From positions 21,467,757 through 21,531,756 of the forward strand of contig OY759274.1 of assembly GCA_963662155.1 (NCBI GenBank): a stretch of 64,000 bases of DNA, given 5' to 3'. The DNA comes from Lamellibrachia columna (taxonomy: Eukaryota > Annelida > Polychaeta > Sabellida > Siboglinidae). This document shows positions 22,700-33,956 of the stretch, piece after piece; within the stretch, counting starts at the first letter, position 1; every line of letters begins with the position of its first letter. The translations under genes were made by a program, and so were the position numbers. The notes below the pieces were generated by a model. That model was not told where the DNA came from and made no database searches. It saw nothing but the letters and a program-made list of their open reading frames with translations.

Positions 22700-24090
22700 T
22701 AATATATTCAGGCTTACGAAATAAAACTAGAAAGAGAAGTGAGTAAAGGGGAAAGTATCAACTTTGGATATTTTAACCGCGGACGCATACAATGGAAATA
22801 TCTGGAGAGAACATGGGGTGAGGACCAACAGTTTCTATTTTTCATTTAATATACCTTTCTTACTCAACACATGCTAGAACCAACCGGGGAGAAAATGTAT
22901 CAGATTTATGTTTTTCTTCACAAAATGAATTAGTCGACAGTGCCAACATATATGAGCCATTGGGTAACAGTGATGAATTAGTCGACAGTGCCAACATATA
23001 TGAGCCATTGGGTAACATTGATAAATTAGTCGACAGTGCCAACATATATGAGCCATTGGGTAACAGTGATGAATTAATCGACAGTGCCAACATATATGAG
23101 CCATTGGGTAACAGTGATGAATTAGTCGACAGTGCCAACATATATGAGCCATTGGGTAACAGTGATGAATTAGTCGACAGTGCCAATATATATGAGCCAT
23201 TGGGTAACAGTGATGAATTAGTCGACAGTGCCAACATATATGAGCCATTGGGTAACAGTGATGAATTAGTCGACAGTGCCAACATATATGAGCCATTGGG
23301 TAACAGTGATGAATTAGGCGACAGTGCCAACATATATGAGCCATTGGGTAACAGTGATCATAATCAAATACATTTGTTCATTAAAGTAAAATCAGAGTAC
23401 ATCAAAGTACAAATACAAAACTACAGGATAAACTTCCACAAAGGTAAATATAAAGATATGAGAAAATACGTAGCATAGTTTGATTGGAATAACATGCTTA
23501 GGAATAAGATCGCAATTGAATGTTGGAACAATATAAAATATGAAATTGAGGGTACCATTGATAAATTTGTTCCTTTGAAAGACAAAAAAATCGGTCTAGA
23601 AAGCAAAACACTTGTCAACAGAAGCTATTAGAAAATAGCGTACAAGCAAACTATGCGGCGAGTTTATAGACGTTCCGGAAAGGATGAAGAGTAGCCAAAT
23701 TACAAAGAGCCACTTAAAACAGCTACGAATGAAATTAGACAACCTAAAAGAAGCTATGAGCAAAAATTAGCATGTAACATGAACAATGAGAGCAAGCGTT
23801 TGTATGCATCTGTCAAGAATAAACAAAATGTACGAAACAAGTTTGGACAAGGTTGGAGACAGTACTGGAAATATAACATCACAAGGTTTTTTAATGGCAG
23901 AAGACCTAAACGGATGCTTCAGTTCAGTGTTTGCCAGAGAGGATATTAGTTCATTACCAGTTTCAGATGCTAAATTTCAGGAGGCTAAATCGGATTATTT
24001 AGGGCAGTTAATTGTAACTCCACAAAAAGGTACCTAAGGAAATAAAGGCAAGGAAGGACAACTAATCCCTCTAAAACTATTAATGGAAAG
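22700..24090 (+). mobile_element. CR1 ORF2 fragment (endonuclease to start of RT), dead
   Basis: Follows the CR1 ORF2 from EIKLERE through the DFN-like segment (changed to YFNRGRIQW), LTQHMLEPT, EPLGNSDHNQI, RNFHKG-like, DKFVPL, the basic linker and MAEDLNGCFSSVF to IVTPQ. Stops and shifts throughout. It ends in a CA microsatellite. It contains the 48-bp minisatellite at 22927-23358. Confidence 0.9.
22927..23358 (+). repeat. 48-bp minisatellite made from CR1 endonuclease codons, nine copies
   Basis: Exactly 9 x 48 bp; each unit encodes ELVDSANIYEPLGNSD. Unexpanded CR1 copies have a single ELVDNVKIFEPLGNSD followed by HNQI, the SDH motif of the APE endonuclease. Sixteen codons thus expanded in register, leaving a 144-codon open frame within an otherwise dead copy. 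Confidence 0.95.
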
Positions 24091-24107
24091 AGCAGAACAC
24101 ATTAGTG

Positions 24108-24108
24108 T

Positions 24109-24175
<67 letters not shown>

Positions 24176-24270
24176 GCGCGCGCGCACACACACACATACG
24201 CAATCACTCACTCACGCACGCACGCACGCACGCACATACACCACACCACACATACACACAAACACACACA

Positions 24271-24326
<56 letters not shown>

Positions 24327-24353
24327 ACACACACAGGCTCGCGCGCACGCACG

Positions 24354-24441
<88 letters not shown>

Positions 24442-24460
24442 CACGCACGCACACACACAT
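24108..24460 (+). repeat. (CA)n mosaic
   Basis: CA with CGCA and ACACCACAC interruptions over 350 bp. Confidence 0.97.
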
Positions 24461-24560
24461 TTCCGCCCCTTTTCCCAAATACGTTTGTACGGAAGAACAT
24501 AAAACTCTGACTCAAAACGAACGCTAAACGAATGGAGAAAGTTTGAAACACAACAAAGAG

Positions 24561-24731
24561 CTACGGTCGATAATACAGACTCCAGTAGATGATGTTAAAG
24601 AGTAGAAACATCCCGGGGAAAGCGACACGAGAGGTCCTATCGAAGGCGTCTGCAGTGAAGATCGTCGACGATTTCGTATGTGTTGCGACGGGGCGGTGTC
24701 TCGAATGGTTTTTCTTCGTGTCTGGCACATC
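24561..24731 (-). CDS. GlyR-like channel, last exon (M4 and stop)
   Basis: After acceptor GCATGTGGTAG, 56 codons encode a basic His/Lys/Arg-rich tail of the M3-M4 loop, then [20 protein letters not shown] and [11 protein letters not shown] followed by TAG. This is the standard M4 (compare [20 protein letters not shown]). Phase 0 matches exon 8. The frame is not the longest open frame here, so it is easily missed. The M3-M4 loop is only about 65 residues. The gene ends 100 bp before a (CA)n block. Confidence 0.9.
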   Translation of the reverse strand, partial: DVPDTKKNHSRHRPVATHTKSSTIFTADAFDRTSRVAFPGMFLLFNIIYWSLYYRP

Positions 24732-25192
24732 CTACCACATGCAACATTTTGCAACATGACAATGATTGGGTTATTGGCGTGTTCTGTACTACAGATAACA
24801 GTATTATGCCTGACTAGAGCCTAAATGCCTGAGTGGACGTCTGACTAGGAAATAAACTAACAAGGCATACGTGAATCGTCAAACAAACACCACACAGGAC
24901 AATAATATGTCATGCAGTAGACACAGTAGTCTCAATCTTTAAATGGAATATACGTTCCTAACAAACATTAGGATTTACGTTTTGGCAACATATTGTGGTG
25001 ACTACCAAAAAAACGGCGATTTTATATTCGTGACTGTTCAAACTGTAGAACACTTGATTCTGAGTAGTCGCTTTTAGAAAATAATGTGTGCGTACGTGCA
25101 TGCGTGCGTGCGTGCGTGCATAAATGCCTGACTGCCTAATATAAGTATTTGTACTAAACCATGTACACCGGTGTAACGAACAGTCTACTTAC
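24732..25192 (-). other. Intron between channel exons M3 and M4
   Basis: 461 bp with GT-AG ends; contains a GTGC tract at 25090-25120. No other feature. Confidence 0.8.
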
Positions 25193-25378
25193 AACGATCA
25201 CTCCGTGACACACGTCTACCTCCACAATGGTTTCATCGTCCGCATCTGCCTGTAGTTGTCGACGCATTCGCTTCTCCCGCGTCGAGAGGAAGTTGACGAG
25301 GACGTACTCAACGAGTGCTCCGTAGACGTGCAGCATGCACATGGAGTACCAGTAGTCGATCGCCTTCGGGTACGACAC
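25193..25378 (-). CDS. GlyR-like channel, exon 8 (M3)
   Basis: This 186-bp, phase 0-0 exon begins VSYPKAIDYWYSMCMLH after acceptor GCTGTGCGTAG. It continues through M3 (ALVEYVLVNFL) into a basic, then acidic intracellular segment (REKRMRRQLQADADDE) before donor GTAAGTAG. It aligns with GLRA [30 protein letters not shown]. It lies 9.4 kb from the M2 exon because that intron carries a nested L2/CR1 insertion. A CR1 fragment begins about 60 bp beyond its 5' edge. Confidence 0.93.
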
Positions 25379-25435
25379 CTACGCACAGCAGGGACGGCAA
25401 CGTGTAATTAAACTGATTCAAGAATTGGACGACCC

Positions 25436-25700
25436 AAACCCCTAAAAGAATGTGGTTTAACTACACTAACGACACGGATATTAAGAGGAGACCAAATATT
25501 TGATGAGTTTTTAAGATATTAAATTGTTATGAAAATTAACATTGATATAATAATTTAGTTTTTGCATGAGAAAGATCGAAGCACTAGAGGACTGGAAGTA
25601 AGGTTTGTGACGGAACAGTTTGGACAGTGCTCGTTCTTATGAGGGACGATTACATGAATGGAACAAAGTATCTACCGATTGTGTAATGTTATTAGCGTGA
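25436..25700 (+). mobile_element. CR1 3' fragment
   Basis: Matches the CR1 C-terminal segment (CTAAAAGAATGTGGTTTAAC, AGGAGACCAAATATTTGATG) with shifts; antisense in the 9.4-kb channel intron. Ends in the GAGT array. Confidence 0.85.
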
Positions 25701-25756
25701 GTGAGTGAGTGAGTGAGTGAGTGAGTGAGTGAGTGAGTGAGTGAGTGAGTGAGTGT
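25697..25756 (+). repeat. (GTGA)n microsatellite
   Basis: About 15 tetranucleotide units. Confidence 0.95.
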
Positions 25757-25861
25757 GAGTGTTTTATTTCGGAATTGAATAATACAGAACATAAATGAAA
25801 GACAAAAAATAATGCAATATATACAATTCCTGGTTTTCAGCAGGGCCGAGACTGGTACCAA

Positions 25862-25865
<4 letters not shown>

Positions 25866-25930
<65 letters not shown>
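25866..25930. repeat. (GT)n/(TA)n microsatellite
   Basis: GT followed by about 28 TA units. Confidence 0.95.
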
Positions 25931-25931
<1 letters not shown>

Positions 25932-26289
25932 AATGTATGTATACAAAGTTACGGCAAACAAAAATAATTAATTGTGTCGCTGGTCGCTTCCATCCGCTGA
26001 TAATGGTAGACTGATTGTTATCAAATAGAAACAGTGTGCAATTAATAACTATAAACTGACAACTAATATACTACCATAAATAATTAGTAACAATTGTGAC
26101 AAGGTCAGTAGACGAAGAAGTGAACAACAATTATTGTGCAATTATAAAAGGTACACAATGCCAAATACGATTTGAACACATATATACAACAACAAGTATA
26201 TATTCTAGATGAACAAACCCAGTAATAGCATTTAATATGCAGTAAATTTTTTTTATAACCGCTTAATACTAACAAAAAACAGTGGTAAC

Positions 26290-26975
26290 GCATTTACTAT
26301 GATGTGGTATTTTCATAGCTTTTGAAAACACACGACTTTAATGAAGATACAAAACTGGTAATATTATGTTTGTTTTGAATATCAAGTGAAATTGTATTCA
26401 ATACTAATGGCCCTTTATGTATTAGACTGTTTGATAACCGTAGGGTAGAACTGCTGCTTGGACGGATATGTCTAAGTTGTCCAGTGTCATTATTGTGAAC
26501 ATCACGGGTTAGTGTAAAAATGTTTAACAACGATACTGGTGGGTTGTTATGGGAATACTTATACATAGACTTGTCATTTTTTTCATAGATATCCTTAAAT
26601 GTTAGCATATTTAAGCATGTGAAGAGGGGATGAGTGGATGAGTGGATGAGTGGATGAGTGCGCTCATGGAAACTAGTTCCAAGAATACTATGAACAATTT
26701 GTTTTCTGCATAACGAACAATTTCAGCATATGGCTTTTATGTGTAGATCCCCAGAGGATTATTCCATATGTCAAATATGGATATACTAATTTATAATCCA
26801 TTGTCTTTAGGGATGTTACAGGAAGAAAGCGATTCACATTATTTATAGCATACAATGCACTTGTAAGTATTTTCCTGCATATAATTATATGCTCATGCCA
26901 GTCAAGTTTATCGTCAATAAGAAGGCCTAAAAAGTTGACACAACATATATGTTGATACATCTATTAGGGTTGGTC
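26290..26975 (-). mobile_element. Jockey-superfamily LINE (Rex1-like) C-terminal fragment
   Basis: Minus frames give NFLGLLIDDKLDWHEHI, ALYAINNVNRFLPVTSLKT, YPYLTYGIILWGS and then SLLNIFTLTRDVHNNDT, the C-terminal part of Rex1/Babar-like reverse transcriptases (LGxxIDxxLxWxxHI, LxYGIxxWG). Two frame breaks. It does not belong to the CR1 or L2 copies in this window. A GGAT repeat lies at 26627-26660. Confidence 0.75.
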
Positions 26976-27539
26976 GTTGGTCTTATTAGGGTTGGTCGCC
27001 AAGAGGCGCAGAAGGTTGTACCGTTTTTTTTTGCTGTCATCTGTTTTAAGACAATTTCATCTTGCTGTTGCTAAGCTATACTAGTGGGCGTAACGTCTTT
27101 TTTATCTTCATGTACTATAACAACTGTTTTATCAAAGATTTTATCAACTTTTATCCCTGAATCAAACTTATGAGTGTTTGCGATTGACTGGACGATAATA
27201 CAGTTTCGGTTCGTAGGACGGACATCGCCTTATATTGTTCGCGCTGCCTGGGTTCTCAGCAAACTAAAAGGCAGGGGTAGGCCCTTATAAACTTTATACT
27301 AATAAGGCTATTTCCACGTTCTTTTATACCCAGTGTTGCCCTAGGGGTGAAGACCTCTCAAATTTCTTTGCACGGGCACAACGTCTTGTCACTCTGCATC
27401 CACCACTACGGTGCCTACATGGTTTTAGTGCTGTTGACCTATGCTGAGCGCGAAAGGTTTTTACAGCTTATTTTATTGTCGATGTCAAACCATCATTTTT
27501 AGAATCGATATACTGCTATCATTTAAAAAAATTGTCATC
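26976..27539. other. No gene seen
   Basis: A short duplication (TTAGGGTTGGTCG twice) is at 26965-27000. It may include the 5' region of the following L2-like element; its 5' end cannot be fixed. Confidence 0.45.
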
Positions 27540-27806
27540 ATTTAAGGACAATAGACTATCATTAAGACAATGTCGCCGCTATTTCTTTTGTGTGTTTTAT
27601 TTTTATCATGTTCAGTGGCTTCGAGAGGTGATGATTTTGCCCTGTGCAAGCCACTTATCCTCCAACGGTCGGCTGTCATCTCAACATTTCCCCAACCTAC
27701 GAGAATACAACATTCTTTGTCCTTTTTACACAGCTTGCCATGTCTTAATCTTTGTTTTAATCGCACGTTACTGCCAATCCCCCGCTCTACACCTACATTT
27801 AAATGA

Positions 27807-28682
27807 GCAATAATTCTACTGCTAGCGGGCGACGTAAGTCTAAATTCTGGGCCTGCTGTCAGGCGTAACATTCGGTTGGCTACCACAAACGTTCGATCAA
27901 TTCGGGATAAGACAGCATCACTTAGCGATTTATTAATTTCTAAGACAATAGACATTCTTGCTGTAACTGAGACCTGGCTCAGACCACATGATACAGTCGC
28001 ATGCATTGCTGACATTTCTCCTTCTGGTTATACCTTCCATCATCGACCACGTTCAGTTAGACGAGGTGGTGGTGTTGGCTTTTTGGTATCAAAACAGTTC
28101 AAAGTTAATTTACATTCGAACCCTGAATACTGTAGTTTTGAATCAATTTCTGTTGAAATTTCAGATTCTTGTTTCTCCGCTTATTTCGTCTGGATTTATC
28201 GCCCTCCAGGACACCCAGCCGATTTCTTTGAAGAATTCCAGGATCTACTGGAAAATTTGGCAACTATTAATTCAGAATTTTATATTTTTGATGATTTTAA
28301 TCTTCATTTGGACATACCTTCAGCAATAACAACTACCTTTAATGACGTCCTGGTATCCTTTGATTTGAAACAACATGTTACCTTTTCGACACACATACAT
28401 AGCCACTGGCTCGATCTTTTCATAACTCGTTCAAATTGTTACAATATCAAAACACCTACTGTTTCGGATGGTTTATCAGACCACCACACTGTCATTGTCG
28501 ATGTTAACGTTTCCAGAACTAAATTAGAATCAAAACACAATGTATTTTACAGACATATTCATAAGATTAACATCACTGCTTTAAAGGCTGGCATCCTTAA
28601 ATCCGACCTAATCATAAAAACGAAGGGAAAACCTATCCGATTTGTGTGGACAGTATTATCAAGTACACAAGTATTTACTTAA
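27807..28682 (+). pseudogene. L2-like ORF, 2A-like motif and APE endonuclease part
   Basis: In frame from 27807: ILLLAGDVSLNSGP (2A-like), then ATTNVRSIRDKTASLSDLL, LAVTETWL, RRGGGVGFLVSKQF, VWIYRPPG and SDGLSDHHTVIVDV. These are the E (TETWL), YRPP and SDH signatures of APE-type LINE endonucleases. The expected GDFN is DDFN. It shifts frame after 28630 and continues with the RT part. Confidence 0.85.
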
Positions 28683-28787
28683 AAAACATGCACCTGTAAA
28701 ACCCAAATCTGTATCCCAAAAGCCACCTGCTCCATGGATGACTCACGAAATTCTACAATCTAAAAGGCGTCGTCGTTATCTTGACAA

Positions 28788-29709
28788 ATGGCCAAAGCTA
28801 AATCGGATTATTACACAAATATGGTCTCAAATAACTCTGAAAGTCCACGTCAGTTATGGAACTGCATAAATCAAATTCTACACAGGCAGCCTGGTCCATC
28901 TCTTCCTAATCATGTTTCAATCAAGTCTCTATGTGACTGGTTCTCTAGTCATTTCAAGGACAACATCAGCCTTATCCTTTCTGCTTTCCCAGATCATACT
29001 TTAAGTACTGTAAACGTGGCCTCTCCACGAATAAATTCTTTACTTGCATCATTTATACCTGCCACAGCTGATGAAGTGAAGAAAATAATTATGTCTTCCC
29101 CAAATAAGCCCTGGGAGCTTGATCCACTACCAAACGTACTGTTGAAATCTTATCTTGATACATTGCTCAAACCGATAACGGATATTATAAATGCATCACT
29201 GTGTTCTGGCTTGTTTCCGGATTATTTCAAACACGCCCATGTCAACCCACTTCTTAAGAAGACATCTCTGCCTAAAGAAGATATAAACAGTTATAGACAT
29301 GTTTCCAATTTCAGCTTTAACGTGCTTACAAGCCGTCTAAGGTCTCACATCAGCTCAAATTGCTTATCTAATGTGTCACAATCAGCTTACAAAGAGTTTC
29401 ATTCTACCGAAACTGCTCTCTTAAAAGTACACAATGACGTTACTTTAAACTTTGACAAAGGAAAAGTAACAGCACATACCTTGCTGGATCTGTCTGCCGC
29501 CTTTGATACCATAGATCACGGCATCCTTATTAAACGCTTATCTGTGGCATATCTGGCACAGCTCTGAACTGGTTTGTATCATGCCTGACTGGTAGACACC
29601 AAACCATAAAGAGTGCAAACTGTTTCTCGGCCGCACTCCCCACTTCGTGTGGTGTCCCCGAGGGTTCTGTTCTGGGGCCTTTGCTGTTCGCTCTTTATAC
29701 TAAGCCACT
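28788..29709 (+). pseudogene. L2-like ORF, reverse transcriptase first half
   Basis: Contains PGPSLPNH, a degenerate SSPNKPWELDPLPNVLLKSY (normally K/NxxxxDPLPTxLLK), INSYRHVSNF, LLDLSAAFDTIDHGILIKRL and, after a shift, CGVPEGSVLGPLLFALYT (normally GVPQGSVLGP). It stops abruptly at 29709 where the CR1 begins; the continuation (SSVF...YADDTHIY) is at 32497. Confidence 0.88.
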
Positions 29710-32490
29710 CACATAATTGGTATAACTGAATCATGGGCCAACATAGATATTACAGATGCTGAATTAGGACTGACAGGATACGTAATGTTTAGGAAAGATC
29801 GAATAGGAAGAAGGGGCGGGGGAGTTATTTTATATGTTAAAGAATCTATTCAGGCTTATGAAATAAAACTAGAAAGGGAAGCAGATTGCGATGAAGCTGT
29901 TTGGTGCAAAATTGTTTCAGGAAATTCAAAATTAACTATTGGATTAGTTTACCGAAGTCCAAACATAAACGAAGAGGACAACACAAAAATAAAAAACGCT
30001 ATAAAGGAAGTTAGTAAAGGGGAATGTATCATAATGGGAGATTTTAACCATGGACACATACAATGGAATTCTCTAGAGAGCACAGGGATTGAGGATCAAC
30101 AATTTCTATGTTTAATCCAGGATAGCTTTCTTACTCAGCACGTACTAGAACCAACCAGGGGAGAAAATGTATTAGATATAGTTTTGTCATCACAAAAAGA
30201 ATTAGTGGACAATGTAAAAATATTTGAACCATTGGGTAATAGTGACCATAATCAAATACATTTTGACATCAATGTAAAATCAGAAAGTAAAAATAAGAAA
30301 ACGTACAAGAGAAACTTCCACAAAGGTAACTACAAAGATATGAGAAAATACTTAGCACAGCTAGATTGGAATAACATGCTGATGAATAAGACCGCAATTG
30401 AATGCTGGAACATTCTTAAATATGAAATTGAGAGTATCATCGATAAATTTGTTCCCTTCCGAAAACAAGGAAAACGGTGTAGAAAGAAACATTTGTCAAA
30501 AGAGGCTATTAGAAAAATAATGCTAAAACAAACTATGTGGAGGGTTTATAGGCGTACCAGAAAGGAAGAAGACTATGCAAAATACAAAGAGGCACTTAAT
30601 GCAGCTACAACTGAAATCAGACAATCTAAAAGAAGCTATGAGCAAAAACTGGCATGTAACATAAAAAATGACAGCAAGAGTTTTTATGCATATGTCAGGA
30701 GTAAACAAAACGTACAAGACAAGGTTGGACCTCTAGAAGACAGTGCTGGAAATATAATATCACAGGGGTTTTTAATGGCGGAAGACCTAAATGGTTACTT
30801 CAGTTCAGTGTTTACCAAGGAAGATATTAGTTCATTACCAGTTGCTGATGCTAAATTTCAGGGGGCTAAATCTGAATATTTAGGACCGTTAGTTGTAACT
30901 CCAGAATTGGTAGCTAAGAAAATAAGGGCAATGAAGGATAACAAATCACCGGGAGTGGATGGGATTCCTCCAAAATTACTAATGGAAACAGTAGATCAAA
31001 TCAGTATACCACTTGCAAGAGTATTCAACTTGTCATTAAAAGAGGGAGTTGTTCCGTTTGAATGGAAAGAAGCAAACATCATACCATTATTTAAAAAGGG
31101 TTCGAGAAATAAGTCAGAGAATTACAGACCAGTGAGTTTAACGTCAGTGATTTGTAAATTATTAGAAAGGTTAATTAAAGACCATATGGTGGACTTCCTC
31201 GTTAAGCATAAATTATTAAATTCATCTCAACATGGATTCCTTAAAGCAAGGTCATGCTTAACAAATATGTTATGTTTTTTGGAAGAAATCACTAAGTGGA
31301 TAGACGTGGGATCGCCAGTAGATATTATCTACTTAGATTTTCAGAAAGCTTTTGACAAAGTGCCACATCAAAGATTGCTACTTAAATTAAAAGCCCATGG
31401 TATCGGGGATAGCATAACTGACTGGATAGAACAATGGCTGACTGACAGAAGACAACGAGTTGTAGTAGATGGAGAAGTTTCAAATTGGAAATCGGTTTTG
31501 AGTGGGGTACCTCAAGGGTCAGTACTAGGACCTATATTATTCTTAATTTATATCAATGACTTGGACGACAGTATAACAAGTAACGTACTGAAATTTGCGG
31601 ATGACACAAAACTGTTTAGAAAGGTTAATACTGATGGTGATAAACAACATTTACAAAACGATCTAGACAGATTAGTGAAATGGTCTGAGAAATGGCAGAT
31701 GCTGTTCAATTTTGGGAAATGTAAATGCCTACATACAGGACATGGGAACTTGAATGTAAACTATAAAATGGGAGATACTGTTCTGGGTACTACTGTAAAA
31801 GAAAAGGACTTAGGAGTTACAATAAGCGCTGATATGAAAGTTTCAGAGCAGTGTGGTATTGCAGCTTCAAAGGGTAATCAAATTCTTGGATTGATTAGAA
31901 GAAACATAACATACAAGGGAAAAAAGTTAATTATACCTCTTTATAAAGCAATAGTTAGACCTCATTTAGAATACTGTATACAAGCATGGAGACCATATCG
32001 TAAGAAGGATATAGATACGCTTGAACGCATACAAAGGAGAGCAACTAAAATGATTCCAGAACTTAGAGACCTTAGTTATGAAGAACGCCTGAAAGAATGT
32101 GGTTTAACAACTCTAGAGACAAGGAGGTTAAGAGGAGATCAGATTGAAGTTTTTAAGATATTGAATGGGTATGAAATTATTGATAGAAATATGTTTTTCT
32201 CACTCAAGAAGGATAGCAGAACTAGAGGACATGAGGTAAAATTAGTAAAGGATCAATGTAGATTGGACATCAGGAAGCACTCGTTCTCACAGAGGACAAT
32301 AAATGAATGGAACAAATTGTCTACAGATTGTGTAACTGCTAGCAGCGTGAATATGTTTAAAAACAAGGTTGACACATATCTCAGGAGGGCGGGTTATAAG
32401 TAGGTGAACATTGTTGGACTCTCGATAAGCCAATGGCTTCCTTGTCCACTTGCCATCTGGGCCTTTGGCTTGGATGGCAAATCTTGTTAA
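29710..32490 (+). mobile_element. CR1 element nested in the L2-like LINE
   Basis: 5'-truncated CR1 starting within the endonuclease coding part (ACATAATTGGTATAACTGAA) and ending GCAAATCTTGTTAAA. CACTCA occurs on both sides (CCACTCA before, TCACTCAGC after), a plausible 6-bp target duplication. Best-preserved CR1 in the window, hence youngest or least damaged. Confidence 0.9.
29785..32403 (+). CDS. CR1 ORF2 (5'-truncated): endonuclease-reverse transcriptase, 872 codons
   Basis: A single uninterrupted frame. The APE domain lacks its first ~95 residues but keeps RRGGGVILYVKES, GLVYRSPN, IMGDFNHGHIQW and LGNSDHNQIHF. A basic linker follows (KRCRKKHLSKEAIRKI). The RT domain has KSPGVDGIPPKLL, ENYRPVSLTSV, YLDFQKAFDKVPHQRLLLKL, SGVPQGSVLGPILFLIYIND and LKFADDTKLF; FADD is at about residue 603. 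The C-terminal domain ends YLRRAGYK. The first ATG is internal to the ancestral ORF2, so this is a remnant frame and not a natural start. The truncated endonuclease makes autonomous activity unlikely. Confidence 0.92.
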   Translation: MFRKDRIGRRGGGVILYVKESIQAYEIKLEREADCDEAVWCKIVSGNSKLTIGLVYRSPNINEEDNTKIKNAIKEVSKGECIIMGDFNHGHIQWNSLESTGIEDQQFLCLIQDSFLTQHVLEPTRGENVLDIVLSSQKELVDNVKIFEPLGNSDHNQIHFDINVKSESKNKKTYKRNFHKGNYKDMRKYLAQLDWNNMLMNKTAIECWNILKYEIESIIDKFVPFRKQGKRCRKKHLSKEAIRKIMLKQTMWRVYRRTRKEEDYAKYKEALNAATTEIRQSKRSYEQKLACNIKNDSKSFYAYVRSKQNVQDKVGPLEDSAGNIISQGFLMAEDLNGYFSSVFTKEDISSLPVADAKFQGAKSEYLGPLVVTPELVAKKIRAMKDNKSPGVDGIPPKLLMETVDQISIPLARVFNLSLKEGVVPFEWKEANIIPLFKKGSRNKSENYRPVSLTSVICKLLERLIKDHMVDFLVKHKLLNSSQHGFLKARSCLTNMLCFLEEITKWIDVGSPVDIIYLDFQKAFDKVPHQRLLLKLKAHGIGDSITDWIEQWLTDRRQRVVVDGEVSNWKSVLSGVPQGSVLGPILFLIYINDLDDSITSNVLKFADDTKLFRKVNTDGDKQHLQNDLDRLVKWSEKWQMLFNFGKCKCLHTGHGNLNVNYKMGDTVLGTTVKEKDLGVTISADMKVSEQCGIAASKGNQILGLIRRNITYKGKKLIIPLYKAIVRPHLEYCIQAWRPYRKKDIDTLERIQRRATKMIPELRDLSYEERLKECGLTTLETRRLRGDQIEVFKILNGYEIIDRNMFFSLKKDSRTRGHEVKLVKDQCRLDIRKHSFSQRTINEWNKLSTDCVTASSVNMFKNKVDTYLRRAGYK

Positions 32491-33400
32491 ATCACTCAGC
32501 TCTGTTTTCCAAAATCATAATTTGGATTACCACCTTTACGCAGATGATACACATATCTACATTTCTTTGGCTACCTCGGATACAAATCGCTCCCTAAATC
32601 AGCTCAGCGATTGTCTCCACGAAATCTTCCTCTAGATGACTGACAGCAAATTAAAGTTAAACGCAGACAAAACTGAATTTCTCATCATTGGTACTCCAAA
32701 GCAGTGTGGCAAACTTGATGGTTTTTTCCCAACATGTGTGATGAGTCAAAATATCATACCAGCAGCCTCAGCGAAGAATTTGAGGGACACTTTTGATAAG
32801 AATTTCAACTTTAGACAACATATTTCTCAAACGTGTCGTTGCTGTTTTTAATCATATCCGTGATTTTCGCCGTATTCGCCGGTATATATCACTTTCTGTC
32901 GCTAAAACTATTGCAACAACTCTTGTTAGCAGCATACTTGATTACTGCAATTTCCTCCTTCATAATATCAAGGATATTACAAAGGATATATCAAGGATAT
33001 TACAAAACTTCAACGTGTTAAAAATTGTCTGGCTAGGGCAGTTACACGATCTCCTCGCTTCTCTCTCTCAGTGCCACTTCTAAAATCATTGCATTGGCTC
33101 CCTGTGCGATATCGTATTAGTGTTAAGATATGTACAATTACCTATCAAGCCCTTCCAACCAAACAACCATATCTACATTCAATGCTCACTCCAGCAATAC
33201 AGCCCAGACAGCTTCGGTCGACTGATTCTGGTATACTTTCTATTCCCAGAGTTAAAACAAAGGCTGGAACTCGAGCTATCTCGGTCGCCGCACCAACTCT
33301 GTGGAATTCACTCCACGATAACGTAAAATCAGCCAGAAATATAGCTTCATTTCGCCGTAATCTGAAAACCTATCTTTTCAAAATGGCTTATCCTCCTTAG
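32491..33400 (+). pseudogene. L2-like ORF, reverse transcriptase second half
   Basis: Resumes with SSVFQNHNLDYHLYADDTHI, the catalytic YADD intact, then KLKLNADKTEFLIIGTPKQ, a broken C-terminal part, and ends LKTYLFKMAYPP with TAG, typical of L2-type ORFs. Joining across the CR1 restores the PLSSVF reading at the insertion point. Confidence 0.88.
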
Positions 33401-33734
33401 CTTTTTGGCACCTCCATCCATCGGTTGACGACTTTTTGCATTGTACATGGTCACAATAATGCCTAATCCTTTGGTTTTTTACGCCACAGAGCTCGGATTT
33501 TCCGAGGATATTGGCGCCAAAGAAGTCATTTTATTATTATTATCATTATTATTATTATCATGAAACCAATCGGCTAATACTTGAAGTTCTTTATTCGTGT
33601 CATTGCAAAGTTTAACAATATGATTTACTCTTATATATACCGTGGTACCATCAGCAAATAATATTGTTTAGCAATGTTTGAGGCAAAAGGAAAGATGGTT
33701 TATGTATAAAATAGACAAAAGCGAACCAAGAATA

Positions 33735-33900
33735 CAGCACTGAATTTGATGAAAATCAAATTTGACAAATATATCACAAGGGCAGGTTACAACACGTAGA
33801 TTTACTAATCGTTGGACAGTCAAAAAGACAATGGCTTGATAGTCAACTAGCCACCTGGAATTATGCTTTGGATGGCAACCTTGTTGAATCTGGTGAGATC
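33735..33900 (+). mobile_element. Diverged CR1-family 3' end
   Basis: AAATTTGACAAATATATCAC then GGGCAGGTTACAA, TCGTTGGACAGTC and GGATGGCAACCTTGTTGAAT parallel the CR1 C-terminus and 3' UTR; an older subfamily. Confidence 0.65.
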
Positions 33901-33956
33901 ATGTTAAATTATCATAGTATTGGATGCTCCGTAATGTTAAAAGTTATACGAAAAGA

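Larger units (their letters stand above)
27540..33562 (+). mobile_element. L2-like LINE, interrupted by a CR1
   Basis: The left part (to 29710) encodes a 2A-like motif, an APE endonuclease and the first half of a reverse transcriptase; the right part (32491-33562) carries YADD, the C-terminal domain and a 3' tail of ATT/TTA repeats (33531-33562), as L2 elements have. The 5' boundary is approximate. Frameshifts near 28630, 29565, 32634 and 32850 and changed motifs show it is inactive. Orientation is antisense to the channel gene whose intron it occupies. Confidence 0.88.
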
